A DNA stretch of 64,000 bases from an uncultured Lachnospiraceae bacterium (GTDB lineage Bacteria > Bacillota > Clostridia > Lachnospirales > Lachnospiraceae), in assembly GCA_910578345.1 (NCBI GenBank), contig CAJTRA010000004.1, positions 99,682 to 163,681 on the forward strand, in the 5' to 3' direction. Shown here in pieces: positions 35,045-44,100 of this stretch. Position numbers and translations under genes: made by a program. The number at the start of each line of letters is the position of its first letter. Position 1 is the stretch's first letter. The notes beneath the pieces were generated by a model. That model made no database searches. It saw only the letters and a program-made list of their open reading frames with translations, and was not told the origin of the DNA.

Positions 35045-35109
35045 TATCCGGCGTCTAGAGCGCTACCGGATACCAACACGATTATACCAAATAAATCCAG
35101 ACAAGACAA
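35045..35109 (-). promoter_or_regulatory. Promoter and leader hairpin of the phosphofructokinase gene
   Basis: On the minus strand TTGTCT (35109-35104), 17 bases, TATAAT (35086-35081). The leader then forms TATCCGG/CCGGATA (35072-35045), a perfect 7-base stem that probably stabilises the mRNA. Confidence 0.75.
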
Positions 35110-35135
35110 GCCGCTATTCTACGGAGTTGTAACAG

Positions 35136-36284
35136 TTACGCTTCTTTGAGAACCACCCATCCATTCCCCTTTGCCTGACTTTCCACACACGCCTCGATGA
35201 ATTGCATCCCTGCCAGCCCGTCATAGGCGTCTGGAAAATTTTTTCCTGCTTCATAGGCCTCTCCCGCCTCTTTCGCATGAAAACATTCTATATAATTGCA
35301 GTAATGATTTGCCAGGGCGCCAAGCCAGCCTTCGCTGTGTCCGCTGGGAATCCTGTCATAAGCCGCCGCGTCTGCATCGATCATGGCGTCACCTCTGTGG
35401 ATCTCCATCCTGCTGCCGTCTTCTTTATAATAGAGAATCTTTTCTCCTTCTTCCTGAAACCAGTGCAGACTTCCCTTCTCCCCATAGATCCGAACACGCA
35501 GTCCATTGTCATGTCCAATCGCGATCTGGGAAGCCCAGTAGGCGCCGGAAGCCCCGCTGTCGTATTCCACCCAGACAGCGGAATTATCGTCCAGCCTGCG
35601 GCCCGGCACGATACATTCCATTCTCGCCATCAGCCTGCGGATGGATAGTCCTGTCATGCGGTGGACGGTATTCTCGATATGCGTACCGATATCTGCCAGC
35701 GTATTAGACTGCCCGGCCTGCTCCGGGTCCAGCCGCCAGGCTGCCTGTTTGTTTCCCGTCATATCTTCTTTTGCCAGCCAGCCTTGAGGATATTCCGCAG
35801 CGATGGTTCTGATCCGGCCGATCATTCCCCGTTCGATCATACTGCGGATCTGTTTGACTGCTGTATACCCGGAATAAACATAGGTCACCATAAAGAGCAG
35901 TTGTTTCTGTTCTGCAAGCACACACAACTGCCTGGCTTCCTCTGTCGTCATCGCAAGCGGTTTATCACAGACCACCGCAATCCCGGCTTCCAGAAAGGTC
36001 CTGGCAATGGCATAATGGGAAACATTCGGCGTCACGATCACCACAAAATCAATCCCATCTGTCCGCTCCTTCTCTGCCGCCGCCATCTCCATATAATCCT
36101 TATAGATCCTGTCCGGATCTACTCCCCACTCTTCTCCCGTCTGTCTGTTATTTTCCTCTTGTCTGGAGAAACATCCCGCACGCAGCACAGCCTTCCCATC
36201 CATAGCGATCGCTCTCCGATGCGCCGGCCCGATCAGGGAACCTCTGCCGCCGCCTGCCATTCCATAAGACAGGATCCTGCTCAT
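35136..36284 (-). CDS. Gfo/Idh/MocA-family oxidoreductase
   Basis: An NAD(P)-dependent sugar or polyol dehydrogenase of 382 residues. The N-terminal Rossmann fold reads SYGMAGGGRGSLIGPAHRRA, and the catalytic lysine is in VVCDKPLAMT. The C-terminal half carries DIGTHIENTVHRMTG, with the conserved Asp and His. The start at 36284 has AAAGGAGGAG upstream. It follows the sugar-binding lipoprotein gene after 392 bases that hold a LacI-type box and a hairpin repeat, so it may have its own promoter within the same regulon. Substrate unknown. Confidence 0.9.
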   Translation of the reverse strand: MSRILSYGMAGGGRGSLIGPAHRRAIAMDGKAVLRAGCFSRQEENNRQTGEEWGVDPDRIYKDYMEMAAAEKERTDGIDFVVIVTPNVSHYAIARTFLEAGIAVVCDKPLAMTTEEARQLCVLAEQKQLLFMVTYVYSGYTAVKQIRSMIERGMIGRIRTIAAEYPQGWLAKEDMTGNKQAAWRLDPEQAGQSNTLADIGTHIENTVHRMTGLSIRRLMARMECIVPGRRLDDNSAVWVEYDSGASGAYWASQIAIGHDNGLRVRIYGEKGSLHWFQEEGEKILYYKEDGSRMEIHRGDAMIDADAAAYDRIPSGHSEGWLGALANHYCNYIECFHAKEAGEAYEAGKNFPDAYDGLAGMQFIEACVESQAKGNGWVVLKEA

Positions 36285-36394
36285 AACGCATCTCCTCCTT
36301 TCTTCCCGCAAAAGAGAGTCCATCCTGCGGGTAACTACACCGATTCCTTCTACAATAAGTCCCTCTGTCCGAATTACAGAACAACTTTCCTGTG

Positions 36395-36531
36395 ACAGAA
36401 CAAAAGTGTGCCTCGCACATTCCCGCTCCCAACTACTCTGGCATACGCAGCTTTTGTTCTGCGCGCGAAGCTGCGCATCTCTGTTCTATCATAGGACGTA
36501 CTTCCCTAGGATAGAACAAAAGCAGATGCCG
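36395..36531. repeat. Compound hairpin repeat element
   Basis: CAGAACAAAAG (36396-36406) pairs with CTTTTGTTCTG (36451-36461). That second arm can alternatively pair with AGAACAAAAGC further right. GCATCT, GTTCTATC and TAGG then pair with CCTA, GATAGAAC and AGATGC in a long imperfect palindrome (about 36475-36519). No gene is present between 36285 and 36676. It looks like an interspersed intergenic element. Confidence 0.55.
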
Positions 36532-36653
36532 CAAATGATTCTACTGCACAGCATCCGCTTCTTGTTCCTTCCTCATGTCAGACACTCATATCTTTTGGCA
36601 TCCAGGTCCTTTTCCCAGAATCAGATATCCGACTTCCTGTCTGGCTTTTTTAC

Positions 36654-36665
36654 TAAAACGTTTTA
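36654..36665. promoter_or_regulatory. LacI-type box between the binding protein and oxidoreductase genes
   Basis: TAAAACGTTTTA, a perfect 12-base palindrome identical to the box at 44917-44928. It is 12 bases past the binding-protein stop and about 370 bases before the oxidoreductase start. Confidence 0.65.
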
Positions 36666-36676
36666 ATTCGTATCGA

Positions 36677-37786
36677 TTATTCACTGAATCCGTGTGCGGC
36701 AAAATTATCCAGATAATCCTGTGCATTGTCGCCGTTTACAACCGTTCCACCGATCTTGATCCACTCGTCTACGGTATTGCCATTTAGAACTTCTACTGCC
36801 GCCTTTACCCCTTCATAGCCAGTGCCGATTGCATCCTGGTCCATGGAAGCTTTCAGCTTGCCGCCTAAGATCGCATTACATCCTTCTACTGCGCCGTCGA
36901 AACCGGAGATGACTACATCGTCTGTCATACCAGCGTCGTCCAATGCCTGCCATGCGCCCAGCGCCATCTCATCATTCAGCGCCAGAACCGCGTCGATATC
37001 AGGATTGGCCTGGATCAGATTCTCCATGATCGTCATCGCCTCATCACGCTTGAAATAACCGGGCTGGGAAACCGTCAGCTCGATCCCCTCATACTTCTCT
37101 AAGATCGTCGTGAAACCTGCCACACGGTCTACGGAAGTCTGTCCTGCCGGGTTACCTTCGATAATAACTACTTTCCCTTCATTTCCTAATTCATCCACCA
37201 TGTACTGTGCCAGATTCTCTGCCGCCGCCTCATTATCGATGCCGACAAATGTCTCAATCTTCGCGCCATTTGCCTTTGTGTTGATCGCAATGACAGGAAT
37301 GCCCGCCTCATTTGCTTTCTCAAGCGCAGGAACAATACCATCAGAATCTACCGGTGCGATGCAGATCGCGTCAACGCCTGCCTGGATCGCATCCTCTACC
37401 TGCTTGGTCTGTTCATCCAGAGACTGTGCCTCCATAGGAGCATACTCCACTACCGTAACACCCAGCTCGTCCGCTGCCTCCTGTGCGCCAGATACCAGAT
37501 AACGCCAGAACGGGGTAGAAGAATCCTTAACCATGACGGCGATCGTATAATTTCCACCAACCGCTTCTTCCGTGGATGCACTTTTTTCCTCTGCCGCCGG
37601 TTCTGCTTCTGCTTCCGGCTCGTTTTCCGCTTCCGGTGCACTTTCGGCTTCCGGTGCGCTGCTCTCCTCTTCCTGTGCCGGAGCCGGCTCAGCCGTGCTG
37701 CTGCTCTGGCCGCTGCCGCCGCATCCAGACAATACGGATACTGCGATGAGTGTTCCTGTCAATAAAGCTACTAACCTTTTTTTCAT
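36677..37786 (-). CDS. Sugar-binding lipoprotein of a ribose-type ABC importer
   Basis: A 369-residue extracellular lipoprotein of the RbsB type. The signal peptide ends in lipobox LSGC. A Glu/Ala/Pro-rich linker runs to about residue 80. The type I periplasmic-binding domain begins YTIAVMVKDSSTPFWRYLVSG, with DAICIAPVDSDGIVPALEKA and VLALNDEMALGAWQAL. It is last in the six-gene transport and catabolism operon. The bound sugar cannot be named; the family takes ribose, galactose, xylose, allose, polyols and others. Confidence 0.93.
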   Translation of the reverse strand: MKKRLVALLTGTLIAVSVLSGCGGSGQSSSTAEPAPAQEEESSAPEAESAPEAENEPEAEAEPAAEEKSASTEEAVGGNYTIAVMVKDSSTPFWRYLVSGAQEAADELGVTVVEYAPMEAQSLDEQTKQVEDAIQAGVDAICIAPVDSDGIVPALEKANEAGIPVIAINTKANGAKIETFVGIDNEAAAENLAQYMVDELGNEGKVVIIEGNPAGQTSVDRVAGFTTILEKYEGIELTVSQPGYFKRDEAMTIMENLIQANPDIDAVLALNDEMALGAWQALDDAGMTDDVVISGFDGAVEGCNAILGGKLKASMDQDAIGTGYEGVKAAVEVLNGNTVDEWIKIGGTVVNGDNAQDYLDNFAAHGFSE

Positions 37787-37880
37787 GTTCTTTCCTCCGT
37801 TTTCCGGGAATCTCCTTTTTCTGCCGGATTCCCTGATAATTTATTGCAAACTGTCTTATGACAAGTTTGTTTCTGTCACA

Positions 37881-38828
37881 TTAACGTTCTATCTTTGCAG
37901 ATTTCCGATCGATCAGAACTGCTATGATGATCACCAGTCCGGTCACTAACTTCTGGTACTCTGTCGCAATCCCTAACTGGTTCATTCCATTCTTGATCAG
38001 CGTAAGTAACACCGCGCCGATCACTGTACCGTATACATTGCCTCTTCCCCCGGCGAAAGAGATGCCGCCGATGGCTGCCGCCGCGATCGCGTCGTTTGCA
38101 TAAGCCGTACCTATCGTCGCCTCCGCCGCATCCAGGCGGGATACATAGACCACTCCGGCCAATGCGGCGAACATACCGGAGAACGCATAGCACAGCATCG
38201 TAATCTTATTGATATTGATGCCGGAGTACTTCGCACAGCTCGGATTGGAACCGGACATATAGATCTGTCTTCCCAGAATGGATTTCTTTAAGAACATCGC
38301 CATAAGAACCAGACAGACCAGTGCGATCAGGATCGGCATCTGTACCTTGCCCACCAGTCTTCCTTTGCCGATCACCTTAAAGCTGTCGCTGAATCCGTTA
38401 AATACTTTTCCATTCATATACAGATAGGCAAATCCTCTACAAATCTGCGACATCCCAAACGTCACCAGAAAGGCCGGCAGCTTAAAGACAGATACCATTG
38501 TTCCATTCACCAGACCACATGCAATCCCGATTATCATCGCAAACAGGATTCCCAGAATGATACTTACCAGATCGTCCTGGAAGAAGAATCTGGCCGCCAG
38601 CACGGAAGAGATTGCCAGTACAGATCCCACTGACAGATCGATCCCGCCGATCAGCATCGTCATCATCATACCGATGGCGATAAATACATTTAAAGATGCC
38701 TGATTAAAAATATTCAGGATATTATTCACCGTCAGGAAATTCGGGCATGTGATGCTGAGTAATGCTGCGATCAGCAAAACTGCCAGCAAACGGGATAAAG
38801 TATCAGGTATGACTATTTTCTTTTTCAT
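37881..38828 (-). CDS. Ribose-type ABC importer permease 2
   Basis: A 315-residue membrane protein of the RbsC family (BPD_transp_2) with about nine helices. MLIGGIDLSVGSVLAISSV is the hallmark. The start at 38828 shares one base with the stop of permease 1 (TGATG), so the two are coupled. Two distinct permeases, not one, suggest a heterodimer as in the Lsr-type importers and differ from simple ribose systems. Confidence 0.92.
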   Translation of the reverse strand: MKKKIVIPDTLSRLLAVLLIAALLSITCPNFLTVNNILNIFNQASLNVFIAIGMMMTMLIGGIDLSVGSVLAISSVLAARFFFQDDLVSIILGILFAMIIGIACGLVNGTMVSVFKLPAFLVTFGMSQICRGFAYLYMNGKVFNGFSDSFKVIGKGRLVGKVQMPILIALVCLVLMAMFLKKSILGRQIYMSGSNPSCAKYSGININKITMLCYAFSGMFAALAGVVYVSRLDAAEATIGTAYANDAIAAAAIGGISFAGGRGNVYGTVIGAVLLTLIKNGMNQLGIATEYQKLVTGLVIIIAVLIDRKSAKIER

Positions 38829-39772
38829 CACTTTTCCCTCCTGCTCATCACATCTACAAACACTACGCCCACAATCACCAGTCCAAGCACTACCATCTGC
38901 CAGGAATTCGGCATGCCTGCGATATTGAGTCCGCTTCGCAGAATGGTAATGATCAGTGCCCCGATCAGCGTATTCCACACGGTTCCATTTCCTCCGGCCA
39001 TAGAAGCGCCCGCCACCACCGCGCTGGCGATTCCATAGAATTCATAGCCATCACCCTGTCCAGGATTAGCGCTGCCAAGCTTGGATGCCAGAAGCACCCC
39101 TGCCAGGGCCGCAGTCAATCCACTGAAGGTATACACCAGAAATTTACTTCTGGCCACATTAATCCCCGTCAGGTGAGCCGCCGACTCATTGCCGCCAATG
39201 GCATAGATATAAGTGCCCGTCCTTGTCTTCCGGGTAATCACATGGAAAATGGCATACACCACTGCCGCAATGATCACGCAGTAAGGTAAAACTCCCAGCT
39301 CTCCGCTGCCGAGCAGTCTGAATTCCTCGGTATTGACAGACACCGTAGCCCCTTTCGCTACCACAAGCGCCAGGGAATCCGTAATATTCCACATGGCCAA
39401 TGTGATAATAAATGGCGCCACATTGTTCTTGGCTATGATCAGACCGTTGACTGCACCTGCCGCGGTTCCGGCAAGAAGCGCGATCGGCACCACAGCGATC
39501 ATCGGCATGCCACCCTTGGAGAGCACTGCCGCCACCACGCCGGAGAAACACATGATTCCGCCCACAGAAAGATCAATTCCGCCCGTGATGATCGCTAACA
39601 GGGAGCCAATCGATGCGATCGCCAGAAAAGAACACTGGCCCGCAATGTTGATCATATTGCTTCCCGTCAGGAACGTACCGGGTTTGCAGACGATCCAGAA
39701 CGCCAACGTAATGACGAGCAGGGTATATATATTGCCTGGCACCCGCCTGAGCGCCAAAGATATCTTATGCAT
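38828..39772 (-). CDS. Ribose-type ABC importer permease 1
   Basis: A 314-residue RbsC-family membrane protein with IITGGIDLSVGGIMCFSGV and a similar fold to permease 2. It overlaps the ATPase gene by 8 bases and the second permease by one. It probably forms the membrane channel with permease 2. Confidence 0.92.
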   Translation of the reverse strand: MHKISLALRRVPGNIYTLLVITLAFWIVCKPGTFLTGSNMINIAGQCSFLAIASIGSLLAIITGGIDLSVGGIMCFSGVVAAVLSKGGMPMIAVVPIALLAGTAAGAVNGLIIAKNNVAPFIITLAMWNITDSLALVVAKGATVSVNTEEFRLLGSGELGVLPYCVIIAAVVYAIFHVITRKTRTGTYIYAIGGNESAAHLTGINVARSKFLVYTFSGLTAALAGVLLASKLGSANPGQGDGYEFYGIASAVVAGASMAGGNGTVWNTLIGALIITILRSGLNIAGMPNSWQMVVLGLVIVGVVFVDVMSRREK

Positions 39773-41267
39773 GCTTTTCCTCCTTTCCTGCCGCGTAGCC
39801 GATGATCTCCTCCTGTGTCGTCCCCTCGCCTGGCAGTTCTTTCACGATACGTCCTTCCCGCATCACGTAGATCCTGTCAGAAAGGGTCAGGATCTCTGGC
39901 AGATCAGAAGAGATCATAATGATACCCGCCCCTTTACTTGCCAGATCGTTCATTAAATTGTGGATCTCCTCTTTCGCACCGACATCGATTCCTCTTGTCG
40001 GTTCATCAAAGATCAAGAAATCGGAATCTGTACACATCCACTTGGCCAGCACCACTTTCTGTTGGTTTCCGCCGGACAGATTCTGCACCAGCATCTCCAT
40101 ATTTTCGGTATTCAGTTTCATATCTTTACAGAATCCTGCCGCCACTTCCGTCTCCTTCTTTTCATTGATCCATCCGGAAGGAAACAGTTTCCTCAGAGAA
40201 GCGCAAGTCGTATTCTTCTGGATGGACATCGATAACGCAAGCCCATCCTCCTTGCGGCTCTCCGGTATGAAACCCATATGGTTCCTGATATTTAACCCTG
40301 GAGAGGGCTTCCGAAGCTGTCTGTCAAACAGCGTCACCTTACCATGCTTGATCGGATCAATGCCGTAGACCGCATTCGCCAGTTCTGTTCTTCCCGATCC
40401 TACTAACCCGGCGATCCCGACGATCTCACCCTTTTTGACATGAATGCTGATGTCTTCCAGTTTCCGGTTCGTCACATGTTCTACTCTAACCGCGTCCTCT
40501 GTCTGTGCGGTGTTCTTCAGGCGGATCCTTGCGTTGCCGATCTCCCGCCCTACCATCATCGTGATCAGCTCGTCCATCGTGCACTTGTCTGCATCTCTTG
40601 TGCCGATACTCTTGCCGTCACGGATGACCGTGATCCGGTTTCCCACCACTTTCAGTTCCTGCAGTCTGTGTGAAATATAGATGATAGACACCTTCTGTTC
40701 CTGCAGCCGTTTGATCGTGTTGAATAACTGTTCGATCTCCGGATCGCTCAGGGATGCTGTCGGCTCATCCATGATCAGGATCTCTGCATCGATGGAAAGC
40801 GCCTTGGCCACCTCCACTAACTGCTGCTGGGCAACCCCAAGTCTGGATACCTGTTCCTGTACATCAATATCCACCTGCAGGAAATCCAGCATCTCCTGCG
40901 CTTTCGCGTACATCTGTTTCTTATCGATCAGGCCATACTTGTTGCGAGGTTCACGGCCCAGATAGATATTCTGTCCTACCGTCAGATTCGGCATCAGATT
41001 AAATTCCTGATAGATAATGGCAATATGCTTATCCTGCGCCTGTTTGGGATTGGAGAACTTCACTTCCTCCCCCTTATAGATAATGCGCCCTTCATTCTGC
41101 TGATGCACGCCCGCCAGAACCTTCATCAGTGTCGATTTGCCTGCCCCGTTTTCCCCCAGAAGCACATGGACCTCGCCCTCATTCAGCTCAAACGTCACAC
41201 CGTCTAATGCCCTGACGCCCGGAAATTCTTTCGTAATATTTTCCAGCTTTAAGATTTGCTTTCCCAC
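39765..41267 (-). CDS. Ribose-type ABC importer ATPase (two cassettes)
   Basis: A 500-residue duplicated ATPase of the RbsA/MglA class. The first cassette has GENGAGKST and ILIMDEPTASL; its signature is the divergent VSRLGVAQQQL. The second has GLVGSGRTE in place of a Walker A, with NLSGGNQQKVV and FLIFDEPTRGIDVG. It energises the two permeases that follow. It lies 18 bases after the M24-like gene, with AAAGGAG upstream. Confidence 0.93.
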   Translation of the reverse strand: MGKQILKLENITKEFPGVRALDGVTFELNEGEVHVLLGENGAGKSTLMKVLAGVHQQNEGRIIYKGEEVKFSNPKQAQDKHIAIIYQEFNLMPNLTVGQNIYLGREPRNKYGLIDKKQMYAKAQEMLDFLQVDIDVQEQVSRLGVAQQQLVEVAKALSIDAEILIMDEPTASLSDPEIEQLFNTIKRLQEQKVSIIYISHRLQELKVVGNRITVIRDGKSIGTRDADKCTMDELITMMVGREIGNARIRLKNTAQTEDAVRVEHVTNRKLEDISIHVKKGEIVGIAGLVGSGRTELANAVYGIDPIKHGKVTLFDRQLRKPSPGLNIRNHMGFIPESRKEDGLALSMSIQKNTTCASLRKLFPSGWINEKKETEVAAGFCKDMKLNTENMEMLVQNLSGGNQQKVVLAKWMCTDSDFLIFDEPTRGIDVGAKEEIHNLMNDLASKGAGIIMISSDLPEILTLSDRIYVMREGRIVKELPGEGTTQEEIIGYAAGKEEKHA

Positions 41268-41285
41268 TCTTAACTCCTTTCGGAT

Positions 41286-42425
41286 CTATTCGATGACCAG
41301 AACCCCCGGACGCCTCACGGTAACACCGCCTACCTGTGCTTCCACTGCCGGGAAAACGACTGGTTTTGTGATCATCAGCGTCCCTTCTTCTGTTACGATA
41401 AATCCGTCTTCCGTTTTCGTCCCTGTGATAGAAGGATTATAACAGTAGCACTGATTCGGCTGGATGATCCCATGTCTGTCTTCCGTTACCAGATAATAGC
41501 CGTTAGAATACCCCTGCGGGCCGCCCTGATGATGCACTTTCCACATTTCCGGATAACCTTTCTGCGCATACAGTTCTTTCGCCAGTCTGTGCGGTACGAT
41601 ATCGTCTGTGCCTGCCGTCGTCACTGCCATCATCTGATTCTCAATATCCAGCGTATCCAGGTACTGTTTCATGAATGTCTCTTCCGGCTCGCCAAAGTTC
41701 ACGAATCTTGTTGTCTTCGTTACCAGTCCTTTGTATCTGCCGTTGCAGGATACCATCATGCGCTTCTTAATCTTGTTCGCTGTCGGAATACAATGTCTGA
41801 AGTCCAGGATACGTTCATCCCCTGCCACCAGGAACAATACCGGATCAATGTCATATTTCCACAACGCCTCATTGATGCGTCCGGCAATATCCAGTTCCAC
41901 ATCTCCCGGCCTTACCTGCGCCAGGCACTCTTCCAGCGCCTTTGAAAAGGTATCGCCCAGATACTGGTATCTGGCAATATCATTTTCGGTCAGGCTGTAC
42001 TGGCATGCCTCGATCATCGCATTTGCATTCTCCGCCCCTGGGAACGCTGTATCTGCGCCATATCTGCCTTCTCCCACGATCTCTTTCACGAAGTCCAGAT
42101 TCCGGTCCTCAAACCAATAACAGGTCTTGATCTCAAATCCCAGCTCCTCGATCGTTTCTTCCTTCACGATCCGGGGATACTCGATATTGTTTGCCAGAAT
42201 ATACTGTCCCCCTTCCTTCGTGATCACGATGGAAGTCACGCCCTCCTCACTGTATCTTGTAATGATATTGCTCGCACCGGCTGTGATCCACGCGAAATTA
42301 TTACTCTTATTGATGATCACGGCGTCCAGCCCTAATCTTTCCATCGCTTCCTGCAGCCGCTTAACCTTGATCGCGATCTCTTCTTTTTTTCCCTGTATGG
42401 ATTTATCTTCTCTATACTCTTTCAT
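41286..42425 (-). CDS. M24-like (creatinase/aminopeptidase P fold) protein lacking metal ligands
   Basis: A 379-residue protein with the two-domain creatinase/prolidase architecture: an N-terminal domain (about 10-140) and a pita-bread C-terminal domain (about 150-379). The metal ligands are mostly lost. The usual DxG...SD of M24 reads SCNGRYKGLVTKTTR, giving Ser226 and Lys237; a ligand Glu is replaced near Asn330. His299 and Glu339 remain. Creatinase is a known metal-free member that breaks C-N bonds, so peptidase activity is doubtful. The start at 42425 has AGGA upstream. Its place inside a sugar operon suggests a small-molecule hydrolase. Confidence 0.8.
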   Translation of the reverse strand: MKEYREDKSIQGKKEEIAIKVKRLQEAMERLGLDAVIINKSNNFAWITAGASNIITRYSEEGVTSIVITKEGGQYILANNIEYPRIVKEETIEELGFEIKTCYWFEDRNLDFVKEIVGEGRYGADTAFPGAENANAMIEACQYSLTENDIARYQYLGDTFSKALEECLAQVRPGDVELDIAGRINEALWKYDIDPVLFLVAGDERILDFRHCIPTANKIKKRMMVSCNGRYKGLVTKTTRFVNFGEPEETFMKQYLDTLDIENQMMAVTTAGTDDIVPHRLAKELYAQKGYPEMWKVHHQGGPQGYSNGYYLVTEDRHGIIQPNQCYCYNPSITGTKTEDGFIVTEEGTLMITKPVVFPAVEAQVGGVTVRRPGVLVIE

Positions 42426-42613
42426 TTCCAATCCTGCCTTTCCTGCCTCGTCCCGCCGCAGTTTGGTCATCCTTCCTGCCGCATATAGACGACTGCCTTC
42501 TTCTCCCAATCATCCTCCTGATTCTGCTTCAAGCTGTACGGGCATCTACTGTGTCCGGCTTCTCAAGTATTTGGCCGTCTTGTGCCGCCCTGTTTTACCA
42601 TACAGCTCATCCG

Positions 42614-43645
42614 TCACAGATTCGGGTCCACCAGCACTTCCACGCCCTCCCCTCTTCTGAGAAGATCGATGGCCTCATGAATCTCTTCCAGGGGCAGTGT
42701 ATGAGTGATCATAAAATCTAAATTCAATAACCCTGAATCCAGAAGCTTCACTGCCTGTCCGAATGATGCATTCGCAAGCCATGTGCCCAACACTTTCGCT
42801 TCTTTGTACGTGATCAGACTCTGCACGATATTCGGGTTCGCACGCGCATTATTGCCCATCAGCAGGCAGGTGCCGCCTTTACGGATCACATCGATCGTCA
42901 CAGGCATCTGGTTGCCCACTACATCAATCGCGTAATCTACTCCGATCTGGGTAAGATCCTTCACCACTTCCCGCACATCCTCTGCCATAGGATCCACACA
43001 GATGTCCGCACCACATTTCAGCGCATACTCTCTGCGCATCATGTTAGGTTCTACCGCAATGATCGGTTTTGCCCCAGCGGCCTTTAACAGCTGGATAAAC
43101 AGAAGGCCTACCGGTCCTGCCCCAACCACACATACGCTTTCTGCCGGGTTAACTCTGATTTTCGCGGCTCCGTTTATGACACATGCAAGCGGCTCTGCAT
43201 AAGCTGCAATCGGCGTCGGCAGCGTCTTCGGAAGCTTAAAGGCCATCTTCTCCGCCACTCTGACATATTCGGCAAACCCGCCGTCCACGTCGATCCCCAT
43301 CGCTTCGATCTTCTCGCACTCGTTTGGCAGATTGTTCTTACAGTAGTAGCAGGAACCACAGTACTCATTGGGATTCACCACAAAACGGTCCCCCACCTGA
43401 AACTGTGTAACGCCTTCTCCGACTTCCATCACACTGGCTACCAGCTCATGCCCAAGAATCGTTCCCGGTGTCGCAGGATATCCTGCCGGTACATTGGTCA
43501 TATGTACGTCCGTTCCGCAGATGGAACACACCTCGATCTTTCCGATCATCTGATCTGGCCGCTCGATCTTTGGCACAGGCACATCCTTCAATACCAGACG
43601 CCCTTCCCCCTCAAATACCGCAGCTCTCATCGTCTCTTTCATCAT
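42614..43645 (-). CDS. Zinc-dependent medium-chain alcohol/polyol dehydrogenase
   Basis: A 343-residue NAD(P)-dependent dehydrogenase of the sorbitol/threonine dehydrogenase type. Catalytic zinc ligands are in CSICGTD, GHEL and AEPLACVIN. The structural zinc site is CGSCYYCKNNLPNEC. The cofactor loop is VVGAGPVGLL. GGGGG lies 6 bases before the chosen start; ATGs at 43651 and 43642 are alternatives. It likely oxidises or reduces the sugar or polyol handled by this operon. Specificity unknown. Confidence 0.9.
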   Translation of the reverse strand: MMKETMRAAVFEGEGRLVLKDVPVPKIERPDQMIGKIEVCSICGTDVHMTNVPAGYPATPGTILGHELVASVMEVGEGVTQFQVGDRFVVNPNEYCGSCYYCKNNLPNECEKIEAMGIDVDGGFAEYVRVAEKMAFKLPKTLPTPIAAYAEPLACVINGAAKIRVNPAESVCVVGAGPVGLLFIQLLKAAGAKPIIAVEPNMMRREYALKCGADICVDPMAEDVREVVKDLTQIGVDYAIDVVGNQMPVTIDVIRKGGTCLLMGNNARANPNIVQSLITYKEAKVLGTWLANASFGQAVKLLDSGLLNLDFMITHTLPLEEIHEAIDLLRRGEGVEVLVDPNL

Positions 43646-43663
43646 CTTCATCCCCCATTCTTG

Positions 43664-44065
43664 CTAAAAAACTACACCAGACTCCAGTATGACATTGGCA
43701 TACGCCCTGCATTCCCCTGTTCTGATCACCGCCTTGCTGTCCGCCGACATTCGTTTCAGTTCTTCATGAGGAACTGCGACAAGTTCAGCCCCCTCCTTCG
43801 CTATCCTCTCCTCCATATAGGCAAGCAGCTCCGGGTTATGCTGCACCATCTCTGTGGCGATCGTGGCTTTCTGGATCTTAAGCTCTGTCAGGATCGTCTC
43901 CAGCACATCGATAAACTGCGGCAGTCCCAGCTTCACCGCCAGGTCAATTCTCGTTACGCCGTCCGGTACAGGCAGTCCTGCATCGCCTATTGTCAGCGTA
44001 TCGAAATGCCCCATCTTTGCAATCACACAAGAGATCTCACTATTGATACAAGTTGTCTTCTTCAT
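43664..44065 (-). CDS. rbsD: D-ribose pyranase RbsD (sugar mutarotase)
   Basis: A 133-residue cytoplasmic enzyme that converts beta-pyranose to beta-furanose forms for the kinase. The family signature is clear: LNSEISCVIAKMGH-like start with the catalytic His, DAGLPVPDGVTRIDLA, and the ending YANVILESGV. GGAGG is 5 bases before the ATG at 44065; the longer frame to 44170 overlaps the isomerase gene and has no site. With the PfkB kinase at 46396 it argues for a pentose or ribose-like sugar. Confidence 0.92.
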   Translation of the reverse strand: MKKTTCINSEISCVIAKMGHFDTLTIGDAGLPVPDGVTRIDLAVKLGLPQFIDVLETILTELKIQKATIATEMVQHNPELLAYMEERIAKEGAELVAVPHEELKRMSADSKAVIRTGECRAYANVILESGVVF

Positions 44066-44100
44066 CTTTACCTCCACGTGGACATCACATCTCCAGCCGT

